Counted from the stretch's first letter, positions 8,513 to 18,427 are shown. The stretch: DNA of 64,000 bases from Mycolicibacterium austroafricanum (GCF_902705885.1 NZ_CACSIP010000001.1:131315-195314); one strand, 5' to 3'. Notes: generated from the sequence alone by a model not told the origin. Program-made: numbers and translations.

Positions 8513-9677
8513 ACTTGCACACCGCAACCTCGGGCAGTTCCTTTGCCGCGGTGTCGGTCTCGACGATGCGCACGGTCCAGTCGGTTTCGCTGCCCGAAAC
8601 CTCGGCGCGAAGATGCGGGTCGACGCCCTGGACGATCGCCTGCAACGGAAGGTCGGCGACGGGCGAGACCAGAGAGATCCAGGAATCGTCCTCGTGGGCC
8701 GGCGACGGTCGCACATGAATCGATTCCGGGCCGACGTCGGCCCACACGTACGCGGCGGGATTGAGCAGCGGGTGCAGCTCGAGAACCCGCAGTGCACCCT
8801 TGACATCGCTGGACAGCCTGAGCGCCTTGTGGATGCGCTCGGCGGCGACTCCGGCGATGCCGATCAACTGTTTGGTGCGGATCGAACGCGCCAGCGCCGC
8901 ATCGTCCTTGGCGCGCTTCTCGACCGCGATCGTGAACGACAGCACCAGCAGGTGCATCTGCAGACACACCTCGTCGGCGATCCGGACCAGCGCCGAATGC
9001 GAGAACGCGCCGAAGTCGACATCGGCGAGCAACTCCCCCGAATAGTCGGCCATGCCTTCGTCGTTCGGATCGATCGGCTCGAGTTCGCAGGAGTGTGCGT
9101 GGCTGGCGGCGACGACGTCCATCGCCGGGATGAACGGCACCTCGGGATAGGACTCGTCGATGATCACCGTCCATCGGCAATGCGGGTGCTGGTCTGACGG
9201 CACCCGGGGCGGCCGGTGGATCGGCCGCACCTGGGCTTTGCGATTGGTGGCCAGCGCCGTGGCATCAAACGTCGGATCCTCGATGTCGTGGCACATCCCG
9301 TGCACGTAGTCCTCGCCCATCGGCTCGACGTCGAGTAGTGCGCCACAGTGGTCGAGGTGGAACTCCCCGTGCCATCGGTCGTGCACGGTGTAGCGGAAGT
9401 CCATGAACTGCGGTGGGGCACCGATATCCAGCTGCAGTCCTTTGAACAAGGTGAAGATGTCGACGCCCTCGTACTTGAGCGCCTTCTGCATCCGCTTCGT
9501 GTAGAGCGGACTGGAGGCGGCCCACTCCTCGATGGCCACCTGAAGCATCTCGTCGCGACCCCAGGCGCTGATGCAGTGGGCCATTCCCGACCGGTCGATC
9601 AGCTGACCGATCAACAGCAGCTCGGGCACCAGCGTGGCGAGTTCGTCGCGCGACAGCGCGGCATACCTACTCATCAT
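8451..9677 (-). CDS. Conserved protein of unknown function, 408 aa
   Basis: I do not recognise the family. The protein has no signal peptide or membrane segment. A His/Cys/acid-rich block at about residues 108-140 (RWHGEFHLDHCGALLDVEP, then VHGMCHDIEDPTFDA) could bind a metal or a cofactor; it faintly recalls the central block of L-2-amino-thiazoline-4-carboxylate hydrolase-like proteins, which I would not rely on. The gene is the last of a minus-strand run behind the CMD-like, 3-HIBDH-like, SDR and aldehyde dehydrogenase genes, with a 12-base gap to the first, so a role in the same catabolic pathway is likely. The start codons ATG-ATG at 9677/9674 lie in a 16-base tandem repeat. Confidence 0.75.
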   Translation of the reverse strand: MMSRYAALSRDELATLVPELLLIGQLIDRSGMAHCISAWGRDEMLQVAIEEWAASSPLYTKRMQKALKYEGVDIFTLFKGLQLDIGAPPQFMDFRYTVHDRWHGEFHLDHCGALLDVEPMGEDYVHGMCHDIEDPTFDATALATNRKAQVRPIHRPPRVPSDQHPHCRWTVIIDESYPEVPFIPAMDVVAASHAHSCELEPIDPNDEGMADYSGELLADVDFGAFSHSALVRIADEVCLQMHLLVLSFTIAVEKRAKDDAALARSIRTKQLIGIAGVAAERIHKALRLSSDVKGALRVLELHPLLNPAAYVWADVGPESIHVRPSPAHEDDSWISLVSPVADLPLQAIVQGVDPHLRAEVSGSETDWTVRIVETDTAAKELPEVAVCKFSGGASWVFEERKSLPLTVV

Positions 9678-9711
9678 CGGTCTTGGGCATCATCGGTCTT
9701 GGGCATCATCG
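9672..9711. repeat. 16-bp tandem repeat across a gene junction
   Basis: The unit CATCATCGGTCTTGGG is present twice (9672-9687, 9688-9703) plus half a copy. It contains the stop of the CMD-like gene and the start of the 408-aa gene. Because 16 is not a multiple of 3, the extra copy shifts frame and sets where the upstream gene ends. Confidence 0.9.
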
Positions 9712-10139
9712 AGCGTGCTTCCCGAGTGCATGTTCAGCGCCGCGTTCACGTTCGCCCGCTTGTCCTCGCCCGCACCCTTCTCGGCGTCCTTCTTGCGCTT
9801 GCCCGCCACCTTGGTGACCACGCCGTCGAGCTTGGACCCGAGGGGGAAGCCGAGGTAATGAGTGAGGAAGATCGCCATTTCCTTGAGCTCTTCGACGGTC
9901 AGCTCGCCGTTGTTCAGCGCGGCATTGACCTGGATCTCGGCCAGATCCGTGATGCCGAGCGCGGTGACGCAGGTCAGCGTCATCATCCGCTTCTCCCGCA
10001 TCGACAGTCCGGGCCGGGTCCAGATGGTGCCGAAGAGGTGATCGGCGGTGAGGGCGAAGTAGTCGCCCGGCATGTCGGGCATCTCCCAGCCGTAGACCTC
10101 GTTCATCTTCTCGAGGCCCTTGCGGCGCAACTCATCCAT
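9690..10139 (-). CDS. Carboxymuconolactone decarboxylase-family protein (Rv0771-like)
   Basis: 149 residues of the CMD/AhpD-like all-helical fold. The conserved core is TRPGLSMREKRMMTLTCVTA, then EIQVNAALNNGELTVEEL and LTHYLGFPLG. The CxxC redox pair of AhpD is absent, so a decarboxylase or other non-redox role is more likely than peroxidase reduction. The tail after residue 120 is charged and low-complexity and ends in the 16-bp repeat. It is the third of four conserved genes (counterparts of Rv0768-Rv0771) and starts 5 bases after the 3-HIBDH-like stop, which implies translational coupling. Confidence 0.87.
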   Translation of the reverse strand: MDELRRKGLEKMNEVYGWEMPDMPGDYFALTADHLFGTIWTRPGLSMREKRMMTLTCVTALGITDLAEIQVNAALNNGELTVEELKEMAIFLTHYLGFPLGSKLDGVVTKVAGKRKKDAEKGAGEDKRANVNAALNMHSGSTLDDAQDR

Positions 10140-10143
10140 GTGG

Positions 10144-11040
10144 CTACTCCTTCACCGTCGAAGTCGTGTGCGGCACACCGAGTCCGGCGGCCAGGTCCCG
10201 TAGCGCAATCTTGGCCAGCGGCAGGTCGACTCCCGTGGCCTTACCGAGCCCGAGCGCCAGCCGCAGGTCCTTCTCGGCCAGACCGCGGGTGTGGACGAAC
10301 ATGTCGTACACGAAGTGGTCGGGCTGCAGCGGTGTGGTGTCGTCGCGGACCATGATGGCACCGGGCCCGCCGCTCTGCGCGTCGCTGTGCCGTACCACGC
10401 GCCCGAGCTTCTGAAGGTCGATCCCTGCCGCCTCGGCAAGCCTCTGCGCCTCGCACGCCGCGGCGAAACCGATGTAGGTCAGCATGTTCCGTGCCAGCTT
10501 CATCCGGGTTCCCGCTCCCGGCTCGCCGGCACGGACCACCATCGAAGCCCACTTCTTGAAGACCGGCTTGACCAGGGCATAGGCCTCCTCGTCGGCGCCG
10601 ACCATGACGGCCAGCTCACCCTTGTCGGCTGCCCCCGCCCCGCCGCTGACCGGGGCATCGACGATGTGAATTCCCTGGGGGTGCAGTCGCTCAGCCAACT
10701 CGCCCGCTGTATCGGGCTCGATCGTGGAGTGGATCGCGATGACGGTACCCGGCCGCGCGTGGGCCGCGAGCTCACCGACCACGTCGCGCACCTGCGCGTC
10801 GGTCAGGACGGTGACGCTGATGACGTCGGCCGCCCTTGCGACGTCAGTGACATCGTCCGCCGGCGTTGCACCCAGTTCGGCCAACGGGGCCATCGCCTCG
10901 GTGCGGACGTCGAACACGATGAGGCCACCGGGCCAGTCGACGAGTCGCTTGGCCATCGGCGCGCCCTGGTTGCCCAGGCCGATGTAGCCCAGCTTCAGTT
11001 CGGTGCTCGTCTGCTCCTCGCGCGAGCGCTCGTCGGTCAT
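10144..11040 (-). CDS. NAD(P)-dependent 3-hydroxyisobutyrate dehydrogenase-like protein (Rv0770-like)
   Basis: 298-residue beta-hydroxyacid dehydrogenase. The Rossmann motif is LGYIGLGNQGAPMAKRLV (about residues 16-33), the substrate-binding signature is VDAPVSGGAGAADKGEL, and the catalytic-lysine helix reads GAGTRMKLARNMLTY. The family oxidises 3-hydroxy acids or reduces succinate-semialdehyde-type aldehydes; the substrate is unknown here. The ATG at 11040 overlaps the SDR stop (ATGA), so the two are coupled. The first 15 residues (MTDERSREEQ...) are a charged tail typical of mycobacterial gene junctions. Confidence 0.9.
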   Translation of the reverse strand: MTDERSREEQTSTELKLGYIGLGNQGAPMAKRLVDWPGGLIVFDVRTEAMAPLAELGATPADDVTDVARAADVISVTVLTDAQVRDVVGELAAHARPGTVIAIHSTIEPDTAGELAERLHPQGIHIVDAPVSGGAGAADKGELAVMVGADEEAYALVKPVFKKWASMVVRAGEPGAGTRMKLARNMLTYIGFAAACEAQRLAEAAGIDLQKLGRVVRHSDAQSGGPGAIMVRDDTTPLQPDHFVYDMFVHTRGLAEKDLRLALGLGKATGVDLPLAKIALRDLAAGLGVPHTTSTVKE

Positions 11041-11798
11041 CTGATGATCTGTCCGCCGTCGACGTTGAAAATCTGACCGGTGATCCACTTGGCCTGATCC
11101 GAGAGCAGGAACAGCATCATGCCGACGAGGTCTTCCGGCTCGCCCATTCGCGACAGCGGGATGTTCTTGACGATGTCGGCCACCATCTCCTGCGGGGTGG
11201 TGGTCCGGTTGGCCTCGGTGTCGATCGGCCCGGGTGCGATCGCGTTGACCCGGATGTTCTGGCCACCGAGTTCGGTGGCCAGTTGCTGGGTGAGGCCGTT
11301 GATGCCGACCTTGGCCAGCCCGTAGAAATTCGAGTACAGCCACGCCGCGGTCGAGGATTGGTTGACGATCGCCCCGCCGCCGCGCTTGGCCATCTTGCGG
11401 TACACCGCGCGGGTGCACACCAACGCGCCGTCGAGGTTCACGCTCATGAACTTCTTGTAGTAATCCCAGTCCACGGTGATGAGGAAGTCGAGCTTCATCC
11501 CACCGAAGATGGCGGCGTTGTTCACCAGGTAGTCGATGCCCCCGAACTCCGAAAGCGTCTGCGCCGCCATCTCCTTGGCCGAATCCGGATCCGAGACGTC
11601 GACCCGGACGGCGAGCGCGTTGCCGCCCTCACCCAAGATGGCGTCGGCGACCTTCTGGGCGCCCTCGGTGTTGATATCGGCCACCACCACCGCCGCCCCC
11701 TCGCGGGCGAGTGCCTCGGCGTAGGCCTGGCCGATACCACCGCCGGCCCCGGTGACGATGGCCACCTTCCCGGTGAACTGATCTCCGTACAATCCCAT
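11037..11798 (-). CDS. Short-chain dehydrogenase/reductase (Rv0769-like)
   Basis: 253-residue classical SDR. It shows the cofactor motif VTGAGGGIGQAYAEALAREG near the N-terminus, the acidic residue of NAD-preferring members (VVADINT), NNAAIFGG, and the catalytic Ser/Tyr/Lys set in VNQSSTAAW and YGLAKVG. It ends with the usual ITGQIFNVDGG. The gene follows the aldehyde dehydrogenase (88-base gap) and is coupled to the 3-HIBDH-like gene, so an alcohol-aldehyde-acid oxidation series is plausible; the substrate is not known. Confidence 0.9.
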   Translation of the reverse strand: MGLYGDQFTGKVAIVTGAGGGIGQAYAEALAREGAAVVVADINTEGAQKVADAILGEGGNALAVRVDVSDPDSAKEMAAQTLSEFGGIDYLVNNAAIFGGMKLDFLITVDWDYYKKFMSVNLDGALVCTRAVYRKMAKRGGGAIVNQSSTAAWLYSNFYGLAKVGINGLTQQLATELGGQNIRVNAIAPGPIDTEANRTTTPQEMVADIVKNIPLSRMGEPEDLVGMMLFLLSDQAKWITGQIFNVDGGQIIR

Positions 11799-11886
11799 AC
11801 CGAATCCTCTCTGAAGTCCGAGCGTGTCGTTATGGCACGCTATCCGCCGATCTGCGTGTCACAACTGCACGTTCGGCGGTTCTTTC

Positions 11887-13356
11887 TCAACCAGCTGCTG
11901 TGGCAATCGCTTTGATCTCGAGGTACTCCTCGAAACCTGCGAGCCCCATCTCCCGGCCGATACCGGATTGCTTGTAACCTCCGAACGGCATGTCCGCCGA
12001 ATACCAGACACCACCGTTGATGTTGACCGTGCCCACCCGCAGCCGCGCCGCCACCGAGTTCGCCCGATCGAGATCGGGCGAGAACACGGTGCCCGACAGG
12101 CCGTAGGGAGAGTCGTTGGCGATCCGGACCGCGTCGTCGTCGCCGTCGTGTGCGATCACCGTCAGCACCGGGCCGAAGATCTCTTCGCGCGCCACCTTCG
12201 CGGAGTTGTCCAGCCCGGCGATGACCGTCGGCTCGATGAAGAAGCCGGTGTCACGATCGGCGGGACGGCCGCCGCCGCAGGCGAATCTACCGCCCTCGGC
12301 GATCGCCGAATCCAGGTACTCCTGGATGCGATCACGCTGCCTCGCCGAGATCACCGGCCCGCAGATGGTGCCCGGGTCCGTGGGATCGCCCGGCTTGAGC
12401 CCACCCATGGTCGCAGCGGCGGCCTCGACCGCCTCGTCGTAACGGTCGCGCGGCACCACCAGTCGGGTGGTGATCGCGCAACCCTGCCCGGCATGCATCG
12501 ACGCGGTGAACGCCGCCATCGAGCAGGCGCCGGCCAGGTCGGCGTCGTCGAGGACCAGGAACGCCGACTTGCCGCCTAGTTCGAGGAAGACCTTCTTCAG
12601 CGTGGCGGCGCCGTCAGCCATCACCGCGCGCCCGGTCGCAGTCGACCCGGTGAACGAGACCATGTCCACCCGAGGGTCTTTCGACAGAAGTGCCCCGACC
12701 CCGTGGTCGCTGGAGGTGACGATGTTGAGCACGCCGGCGGGGATGTCGGTGTGCTCGGTGATGAGCTCGCCGAGCACCGCGGCGCACCACGGGGTGTCCG
12801 GCGCCGGCTTCAGGACGACGGTGTTGCCCGCGGCCAGCGCCGGTCCGATCTTGGCGAAGTTGATCTGATGGGGGAAGTTCCACGGGGTGATCGCTCCGAT
12901 CACCCCGACGGCCTCACGAGCGACGGTTCGCTGCGTCTTGATTCCCATCGGGGACGCGATCCCGAGATCTGTTCGCCACTGGTAGTTCTCGGCAGTGTCC
13001 GCCGAGAACGACAGGTCGGCGATCGGCCCTTCCAGCTGGGCGGTCGAGGTCAGCATCCGTGGCGCACCGACCTCGGACATCGTCAGTTCCCGTAGCTCTT
13101 CGACGTGCTTGGACAGTGCGTCCTGGAGTTGGCGGATGCAACGCACCCGCAGGGCGGTGTCGGTGGACCAGTCCGTTTCGTCGAAGGCTCGCCGGGCAGC
13201 CCCGACCGCCGCGCTCATGTCCTCGACGCTCGCGTCGGCCGCGACTCCGAGCGTCTCCTCGGTCGCCGGGTTGAGGGTGGGGAACGTTCCCGAGCTGCCA
13301 GCGACGAGCTTGCCGTCGATGAGCAGCCGGCTTTCGCGATCGGCCAGGATTGGCAT
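11887..13356 (-). CDS. aldA: NAD-dependent aldehyde dehydrogenase
   Basis: 489-residue class of aldehyde dehydrogenases. The cofactor block GAITPWNFPHQINFAKIGPA, the general base in LELGGKSAF and the nucleophile in HAGQGCAITTR are all present, so it should be active. By gene order it is the counterpart of AldA (Rv0768). It is the first gene of the minus-strand operon, with a strong ribosome-binding site (aggagg) before ATG 13356. It is divergent from the TetR gene at 13532. The intergenic region holds two copies of a GGACA-N2-TGTCC palindrome, so the operon is probably repressed by that TetR. Confidence 0.93.
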   Translation of the reverse strand: MPILADRESRLLIDGKLVAGSSGTFPTLNPATEETLGVAADASVEDMSAAVGAARRAFDETDWSTDTALRVRCIRQLQDALSKHVEELRELTMSEVGAPRMLTSTAQLEGPIADLSFSADTAENYQWRTDLGIASPMGIKTQRTVAREAVGVIGAITPWNFPHQINFAKIGPALAAGNTVVLKPAPDTPWCAAVLGELITEHTDIPAGVLNIVTSSDHGVGALLSKDPRVDMVSFTGSTATGRAVMADGAATLKKVFLELGGKSAFLVLDDADLAGACSMAAFTASMHAGQGCAITTRLVVPRDRYDEAVEAAAATMGGLKPGDPTDPGTICGPVISARQRDRIQEYLDSAIAEGGRFACGGGRPADRDTGFFIEPTVIAGLDNSAKVAREEIFGPVLTVIAHDGDDDAVRIANDSPYGLSGTVFSPDLDRANSVAARLRVGTVNINGGVWYSADMPFGGYKQSGIGREMGLAGFEEYLEIKAIATAAG

Positions 13357-13379
13357 CCGACCTCCTGTCTAAGCGTCCT

Positions 13380-13391
13380 GGACAACTGTCC
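13380..13391. promoter_or_regulatory. Palindrome GGACAACTGTCC, candidate TetR operator (copy 1)
   Basis: Perfect 5-base arms GGACA/TGTCC around AC, 24 bases upstream of the aldehyde dehydrogenase start codon. It shares arms and spacing with the copy at 13525-13538, so one regulator probably binds both. Confidence 0.5.
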
Positions 13392-13519
13392 GACTGATTT
13401 CTCTCGAACGATAGCCCCCGATCGCCGGGCGAGGCAAGGTCGAAGAGGATAGACGCGACGCTAATGCACCCTGAACTGCTGCTTTGCCCCTGGGCTTGCT
13501 TGCGAGTGGCAGTTTCCGA

Positions 13520-13525
13520 TAACTT
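13520..13525 (+). promoter_or_regulatory. -10 box of the TetR gene at 13532, probably leaderless
   Basis: TAACTT fits TANNNT and ends 6 bases before the GTG start. The following palindrome covers the expected transcription start. Confidence 0.45.
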
Positions 13526-13538
13526 GGACATGTGTCCA
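13525..13538. promoter_or_regulatory. Palindrome TGGACATGTGTCCA, candidate TetR operator (copy 2)
   Basis: Perfect 6-base arms TGGACA/TGTCCA around TG. It overlaps both the -10 box and the GTG start of the divergent tetR gene, an ideal site for autorepression. Confidence 0.55.
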
Positions 13539-14128
13539 GTGATGCAGCTGCCGCGGTTACCAATGAGGCGCGGCAACCACCTCGAAACAGGCGGCAGGAA
13601 GAGACTTTCCGCAAAGTCCTGTCCGCCGGCGTCGAGATGCTGCGCGAATCGTCGTACGCCGACCTGACCGTTCGCGCGGTCGCAGCACGGGCCAAGGTCG
13701 CACCCGCAACCGCATACACCTACTTCTCGTCGAAGAACCACCTGATCGCCGAGGTCTACCTGGACCTCATGCAGCAGGTCGAGTACTTCACCGACGTCAA
13801 CGACAGCAGGGCCAGCCGCGTGGAGAAGACCCTGCGGGCGATGACGCTGACGCTCGCCGACGAGCCCGAGGTCGCCGCGGCGTGCACCACCGCGCTGCTG
13901 TCGGGCAACGATCCGGCCGTGCGGGCGGTACGGGAGCGGATCGGCGCCGAGATCCATCGCCGGATCCGCGCCGCCGTCGGACCGGACAGCGACCCGCGCA
14001 CACCGGCCGCGCTGGAGATGACGTTCTTCGGCGCACTGGTCAACGCCGGCAGCGGGGCCTTCACCTATCACCAGATCGCCGACCGCTTGAGCTATGTGGT
14101 CGGCCTCATCGTCGGGGAGGACCGATGA
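13532..14128 (+). CDS. TetR-family transcriptional regulator (Rv0767c-like)
   Basis: 198 residues. The helix-turn-helix runs through LTVRAVAARAKVAPATAYTYFSS (split here by TVRAVAARAKVAPATAYTYF, about residues 48-67). The N-terminal 25 residues are hydrophilic and disordered-looking. It is divergent from the aldA operon and the first gene of the run cyp123-SDR-cyp51-ferredoxin, to which it is coupled: its TGA overlaps the cyp123 ATG. It therefore probably controls both directions through the two GGACA-N2-TGTCC palindromes and autoregulates. Confidence 0.88.
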   Translation: MSSDAAAAVTNEARQPPRNRRQEETFRKVLSAGVEMLRESSYADLTVRAVAARAKVAPATAYTYFSSKNHLIAEVYLDLMQQVEYFTDVNDSRASRVEKTLRAMTLTLADEPEVAAACTTALLSGNDPAVRAVRERIGAEIHRRIRAAVGPDSDPRTPAALEMTFFGALVNAGSGAFTYHQIADRLSYVVGLIVGEDR

Positions 14129-15348
14129 CCACCAACAGCGGCGCCGTGAGCGACGCCATCCTCGACCCGTATGACTACGACTTCCACGAGGATCCGTATC
14201 CCTACTATCAGCGGCTGCGCGACGAGGCGCCCCTCTACCGCAATGAAGACCTCGGCTTCTGGGCGTTGTCGCGGCACCGTGACGTGCTCCAGGGCTTCCG
14301 CAACAGCACCACCCTGTCCAACTCCTATGGTGTCTCGCTCGATCCGGCCTCGCGCGGGCCGCACGCCTCGAAGACGATGTCCTTTCTGGCGATGGACGAT
14401 CCGGACCATCTGCGGTTGCGCACCCTGGTGTCCAAGGGGTTCACGCCGCGGCGCATCAGAGAGCTCGAGCCCAGGGTCACCGAGCTGACCGTCGGGCATC
14501 TGGACACGATGCTGGAGAAGGCTCGTAGCGGCGAGACTGTGGACTACGTCAACCAATTCGCCGGCAAGCTGCCGATGGACGTCATCTCCGAGCTGATGGG
14601 GGTGCCGCAGGCCGACCGTGACCAGGTCCGCGCCTGGGCCGACGGCGTGATGCACCGCGACGAAGGTGTCAACGACGTTCCCGCCGCGGCGGTCGAGGCG
14701 TCGATCAACCTGATCGTCTACTACCAGGCGATGGTCGCCGAGCGCCGCAAGCAACTCACCGACGACCTGACATCGGCCTTGCTGGAAGCCGAGATCGACG
14801 GAGACCGGCTCACCGACGACGAGATCCTCGGCTTCATGTTCCTGATGGTGATCGCAGGCAACGAGACCACCACCAAACTCCTTGCCAATGCCGCCTTCTG
14901 GGGTCACCGGAACCCCGACCAGCTGATGGCGGTGTACGACGACATCGAGCGGGTGCCGCTGTGGGTGGAGGAGACGCTGCGTTACGACACGTCCAGTCAG
15001 ATCCTGGCCCGCACCGTGTCCGGCGAGCTGACGCTGTACGACACCACGATTCCCGAAGGTGATGTGGTGCTGCTGCTCCCGGGCTCCGCGCACCGCGACG
15101 AGCGGGTCTTCGAGAACCCCGACGACTACGTCATCGGTCGCGAGATCGGTTCGAAACTGATGAGTTTCGGCAGTGGTGCCCACTTCTGCCTCGGCGCACA
15201 CCTCGCGCGGATGGAGGCAAGGGTGGCACTTGCCGAGTTGTTCAAGCGAATCCGAGGGTACGAGGTCGACGAGGCCAATGCCGTCCGCGTCCATTCGAGC
15301 AACGTGCGCGGATTCGCCCATCTCCCGATCACTGTCCAGGTCCGCTAG
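14125..15348 (+). CDS. cyp123: Cytochrome P450 CYP123
   Basis: 407-residue heme monooxygenase. The heme loop SFGSGAHFCLGAHLARM gives Cys355, the I-helix motif is AGNETT (244-249) and the ExxR pair is EETLR (282-286). The position between a TetR gene and an SDR/cyp51 pair matches Rv0766c (CYP123) of M. tuberculosis. The substrate is unknown; the partner electron donor is probably the 3Fe-4S ferredoxin at 17612. The ATG at 14125 overlaps the regulator stop codon by 4 bases (ATGA). Confidence 0.9.
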   Translation: MTTNSGAVSDAILDPYDYDFHEDPYPYYQRLRDEAPLYRNEDLGFWALSRHRDVLQGFRNSTTLSNSYGVSLDPASRGPHASKTMSFLAMDDPDHLRLRTLVSKGFTPRRIRELEPRVTELTVGHLDTMLEKARSGETVDYVNQFAGKLPMDVISELMGVPQADRDQVRAWADGVMHRDEGVNDVPAAAVEASINLIVYYQAMVAERRKQLTDDLTSALLEAEIDGDRLTDDEILGFMFLMVIAGNETTTKLLANAAFWGHRNPDQLMAVYDDIERVPLWVEETLRYDTSSQILARTVSGELTLYDTTIPEGDVVLLLPGSAHRDERVFENPDDYVIGREIGSKLMSFGSGAHFCLGAHLARMEARVALAELFKRIRGYEVDEANAVRVHSSNVRGFAHLPITVQVR

Positions 15349-15368
15349 CACGGCCGGAAAGGTCTCAG

Positions 15369-16244
15369 ATGCCCCGTTTCGACCCACTGCCCGACCGTCG
15401 TCCCGCCCTGGTGGCCGGCGCCTCCTCTGGTATCGGTGCGGCGACAGCCGTCGACCTTGCCGCCCACGGCTTTCCGGTCGCTCTGGGCGCGCGCCGGGTG
15501 GAGAAGTGCCAGGAGCTCGTCGAGCAGATCCGGGCTGACGGCGGCGAAGCCATCGCGGTCCACCTGGACGTCACCGATCCGGATTCGGTCAAGTCCTGTG
15601 TCGAGCAGACGACCTCCGAACTCGGCGAGATCGAGTTGTTGGTCGCCGGCGCGGGCGACACGTACTTCGGCAAGATCGAGGCCATCAGCACCGAACAGTT
15701 CGACTCGCAGATCCAGATCCACCTGATCGGTGCCAACCGGGTCGCCGCAGCGGTGTTGCCCGGGATGATCGAGCGTCAGAGGGGCGACCTGATCTTCGTC
15801 GGTTCCGACGTGGCACTACGTCAGCGCCCACACATGGGTGCCTACGGGGCGGCCAAGGCGGCGCTGGTCGCGATGGTCAACAACCTCCAGATGGAACTCG
15901 AAGGCACCGGTGTGCGGGCGTCGATCGTGCACCCCGGCCCGACCAAGACCGGAATGGGCTGGAGCCTGCCCGCCGACCTGCTCGGCCCGGCCCTCGAGGA
16001 CTGGGCCAAATGGGGCCAGGCCCGCCACGACTACTTCATGCGCGCCTCCGACCTTGCCCGGGCGATCACCTTCGTGGCCGAGACCCCGCGGGGCCATTAC
16101 ATCGCCAACATGGAGCTTCAGCCCGAAGCCCCGCTGGCGACGACGAAGGAACGCCAGCAACTGAAAGTCGACGAACAAGCACTTTCCAGGGCGAGCGAAG
16201 CGACGGGAGAATTTTCCAGGGCGAGCGAAGCGACGGGAGAATAG
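15369..16244 (+). CDS. Short-chain dehydrogenase/reductase (Rv0765c-like)
   Basis: 291-residue SDR. The cofactor motif is ALVAGASSGIGAATAVDLAA near the N-terminus and the acceptor Tyr/Lys pair lies in YGAAKAAL. In place of the usual NNAG the protein has VAGAGDT. The C-terminal 20 residues are two copies of a ten-residue block (core SRASEATGE) caused by a perfect 30-bp tandem duplication, so this tail is probably unstructured and strain-variable. It lies between cyp123 and cyp51 (7 bases before the latter) in one transcription unit, suggesting action on a P450 product. Confidence 0.9.
   Translation: MPRFDPLPDRRPALVAGASSGIGAATAVDLAAHGFPVALGARRVEKCQELVEQIRADGGEAIAVHLDVTDPDSVKSCVEQTTSELGEIELLVAGAGDTYFGKIEAISTEQFDSQIQIHLIGANRVAAAVLPGMIERQRGDLIFVGSDVALRQRPHMGAYGAAKAALVAMVNNLQMELEGTGVRASIVHPGPTKTGMGWSLPADLLGPALEDWAKWGQARHDYFMRASDLARAITFVAETPRGHYIANMELQPEAPLATTKERQQLKVDEQALSRASEATGEFSRASEATGE
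16183..16242. repeat. 30-bp perfect tandem repeat (2 copies) in an SDR 3' end
   Basis: Copies at 16183-16212 and 16213-16242 are identical and in frame, adding ten residues to the SDR C-terminus and ending one codon before its stop. Confidence 0.95.
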
Positions 16245-16251
16245 GAAGAGC

Positions 16252-17827
<1,576 letters not shown>

Positions 17828-17830
17828 CCG

Positions 17831-18385
17831 ATGGCGTCACGTGAGCAATTGGAGGCCTGGACCGACCGTTGGCTCGAGGCCAACCAGGACGCCGAGAAGG
17901 CCGGTGACTGGAAGCCGTTGGCCGACTTCTACACCGAAGACGCCACCTACGGCTGGAACATCGGCCCCAAGGAAGACGTCATGTGCATCGGCAAAGAAGA
18001 GATCCGCGACGTCGCCCTCGGCCTGGAGATGGAGGGCCTGGAGAACTGGGTCTACGAGTATCAGAAGGTGCTGATCGACGAGAAGCAGAACGAGATCGTC
18101 GGATTCTGGAAGCAGATCGCCAACAAGAGCGACGGGACGCGCGACGAGATCTACGGCATCGGCGGCAGCTGGTTCCGGCTCGTCGCCGTTGGGGACGACG
18201 ACCAGTTGCTGATCGAGTGGCAACGCGACTTCTTCGACTTCGGTCACGTGCAGAAAGCGTTCATGAAGCTGATCGAGTCCGGGGACCTCACCCCGACCAT
18301 GCAGAAACGTATCGAGCGGTCCCTTGCCGGCGAGAAGCTGCCCGGCTACTACCCGCTCGGCGAGGCCCCCACCCCAATCTGGTAG
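17831..18385 (+). CDS. NTF2-like/SnoaL-like protein of unknown function (Rv0762c-like)
   Basis: 184 residues. The pattern WLEANQDAEKAGDWKPLADF, FYTEDATYGWNIGP and the later DEIYGIGGSWFRLVAVG fits the cone-shaped NTF2/SnoaL fold that includes ketosteroid isomerase and limonene-epoxide hydrolase. No catalytic residue can be assigned. It is the last gene of the cyp123-cyp51 run; a hairpin follows its stop. Conservation at this position in mycobacteria argues for a role linked to the P450s. Confidence 0.85.
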   Translation: MASREQLEAWTDRWLEANQDAEKAGDWKPLADFYTEDATYGWNIGPKEDVMCIGKEEIRDVALGLEMEGLENWVYEYQKVLIDEKQNEIVGFWKQIANKSDGTRDEIYGIGGSWFRLVAVGDDDQLLIEWQRDFFDFGHVQKAFMKLIESGDLTPTMQKRIERSLAGEKLPGYYPLGEAPTPIW

Positions 18386-18391
18386 CTCCCA

Positions 18392-18409
18392 CCCAAGCGG
18401 TTGCTTGGG
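18392..18409 (+). terminator. Candidate hairpin terminator after the cyp51 run
   Basis: Perfect 7-bp stem CCCAAGC/GCTTGGG with a 4-base loop, 6 bases after the stop at 18385. There is no T-run, as is common for mycobacterial hairpins, so termination is plausible rather than shown. Confidence 0.4.
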
Positions 18410-18427
18410 GGCGCTGTGATATGGCTA

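Noticed and set aside
12914..14071. 385-codon minus-strand frame across the aldA/tetR divergent region
   Set aside because: It crosses two promoters and two operators and is antisense to tetR; no motif.
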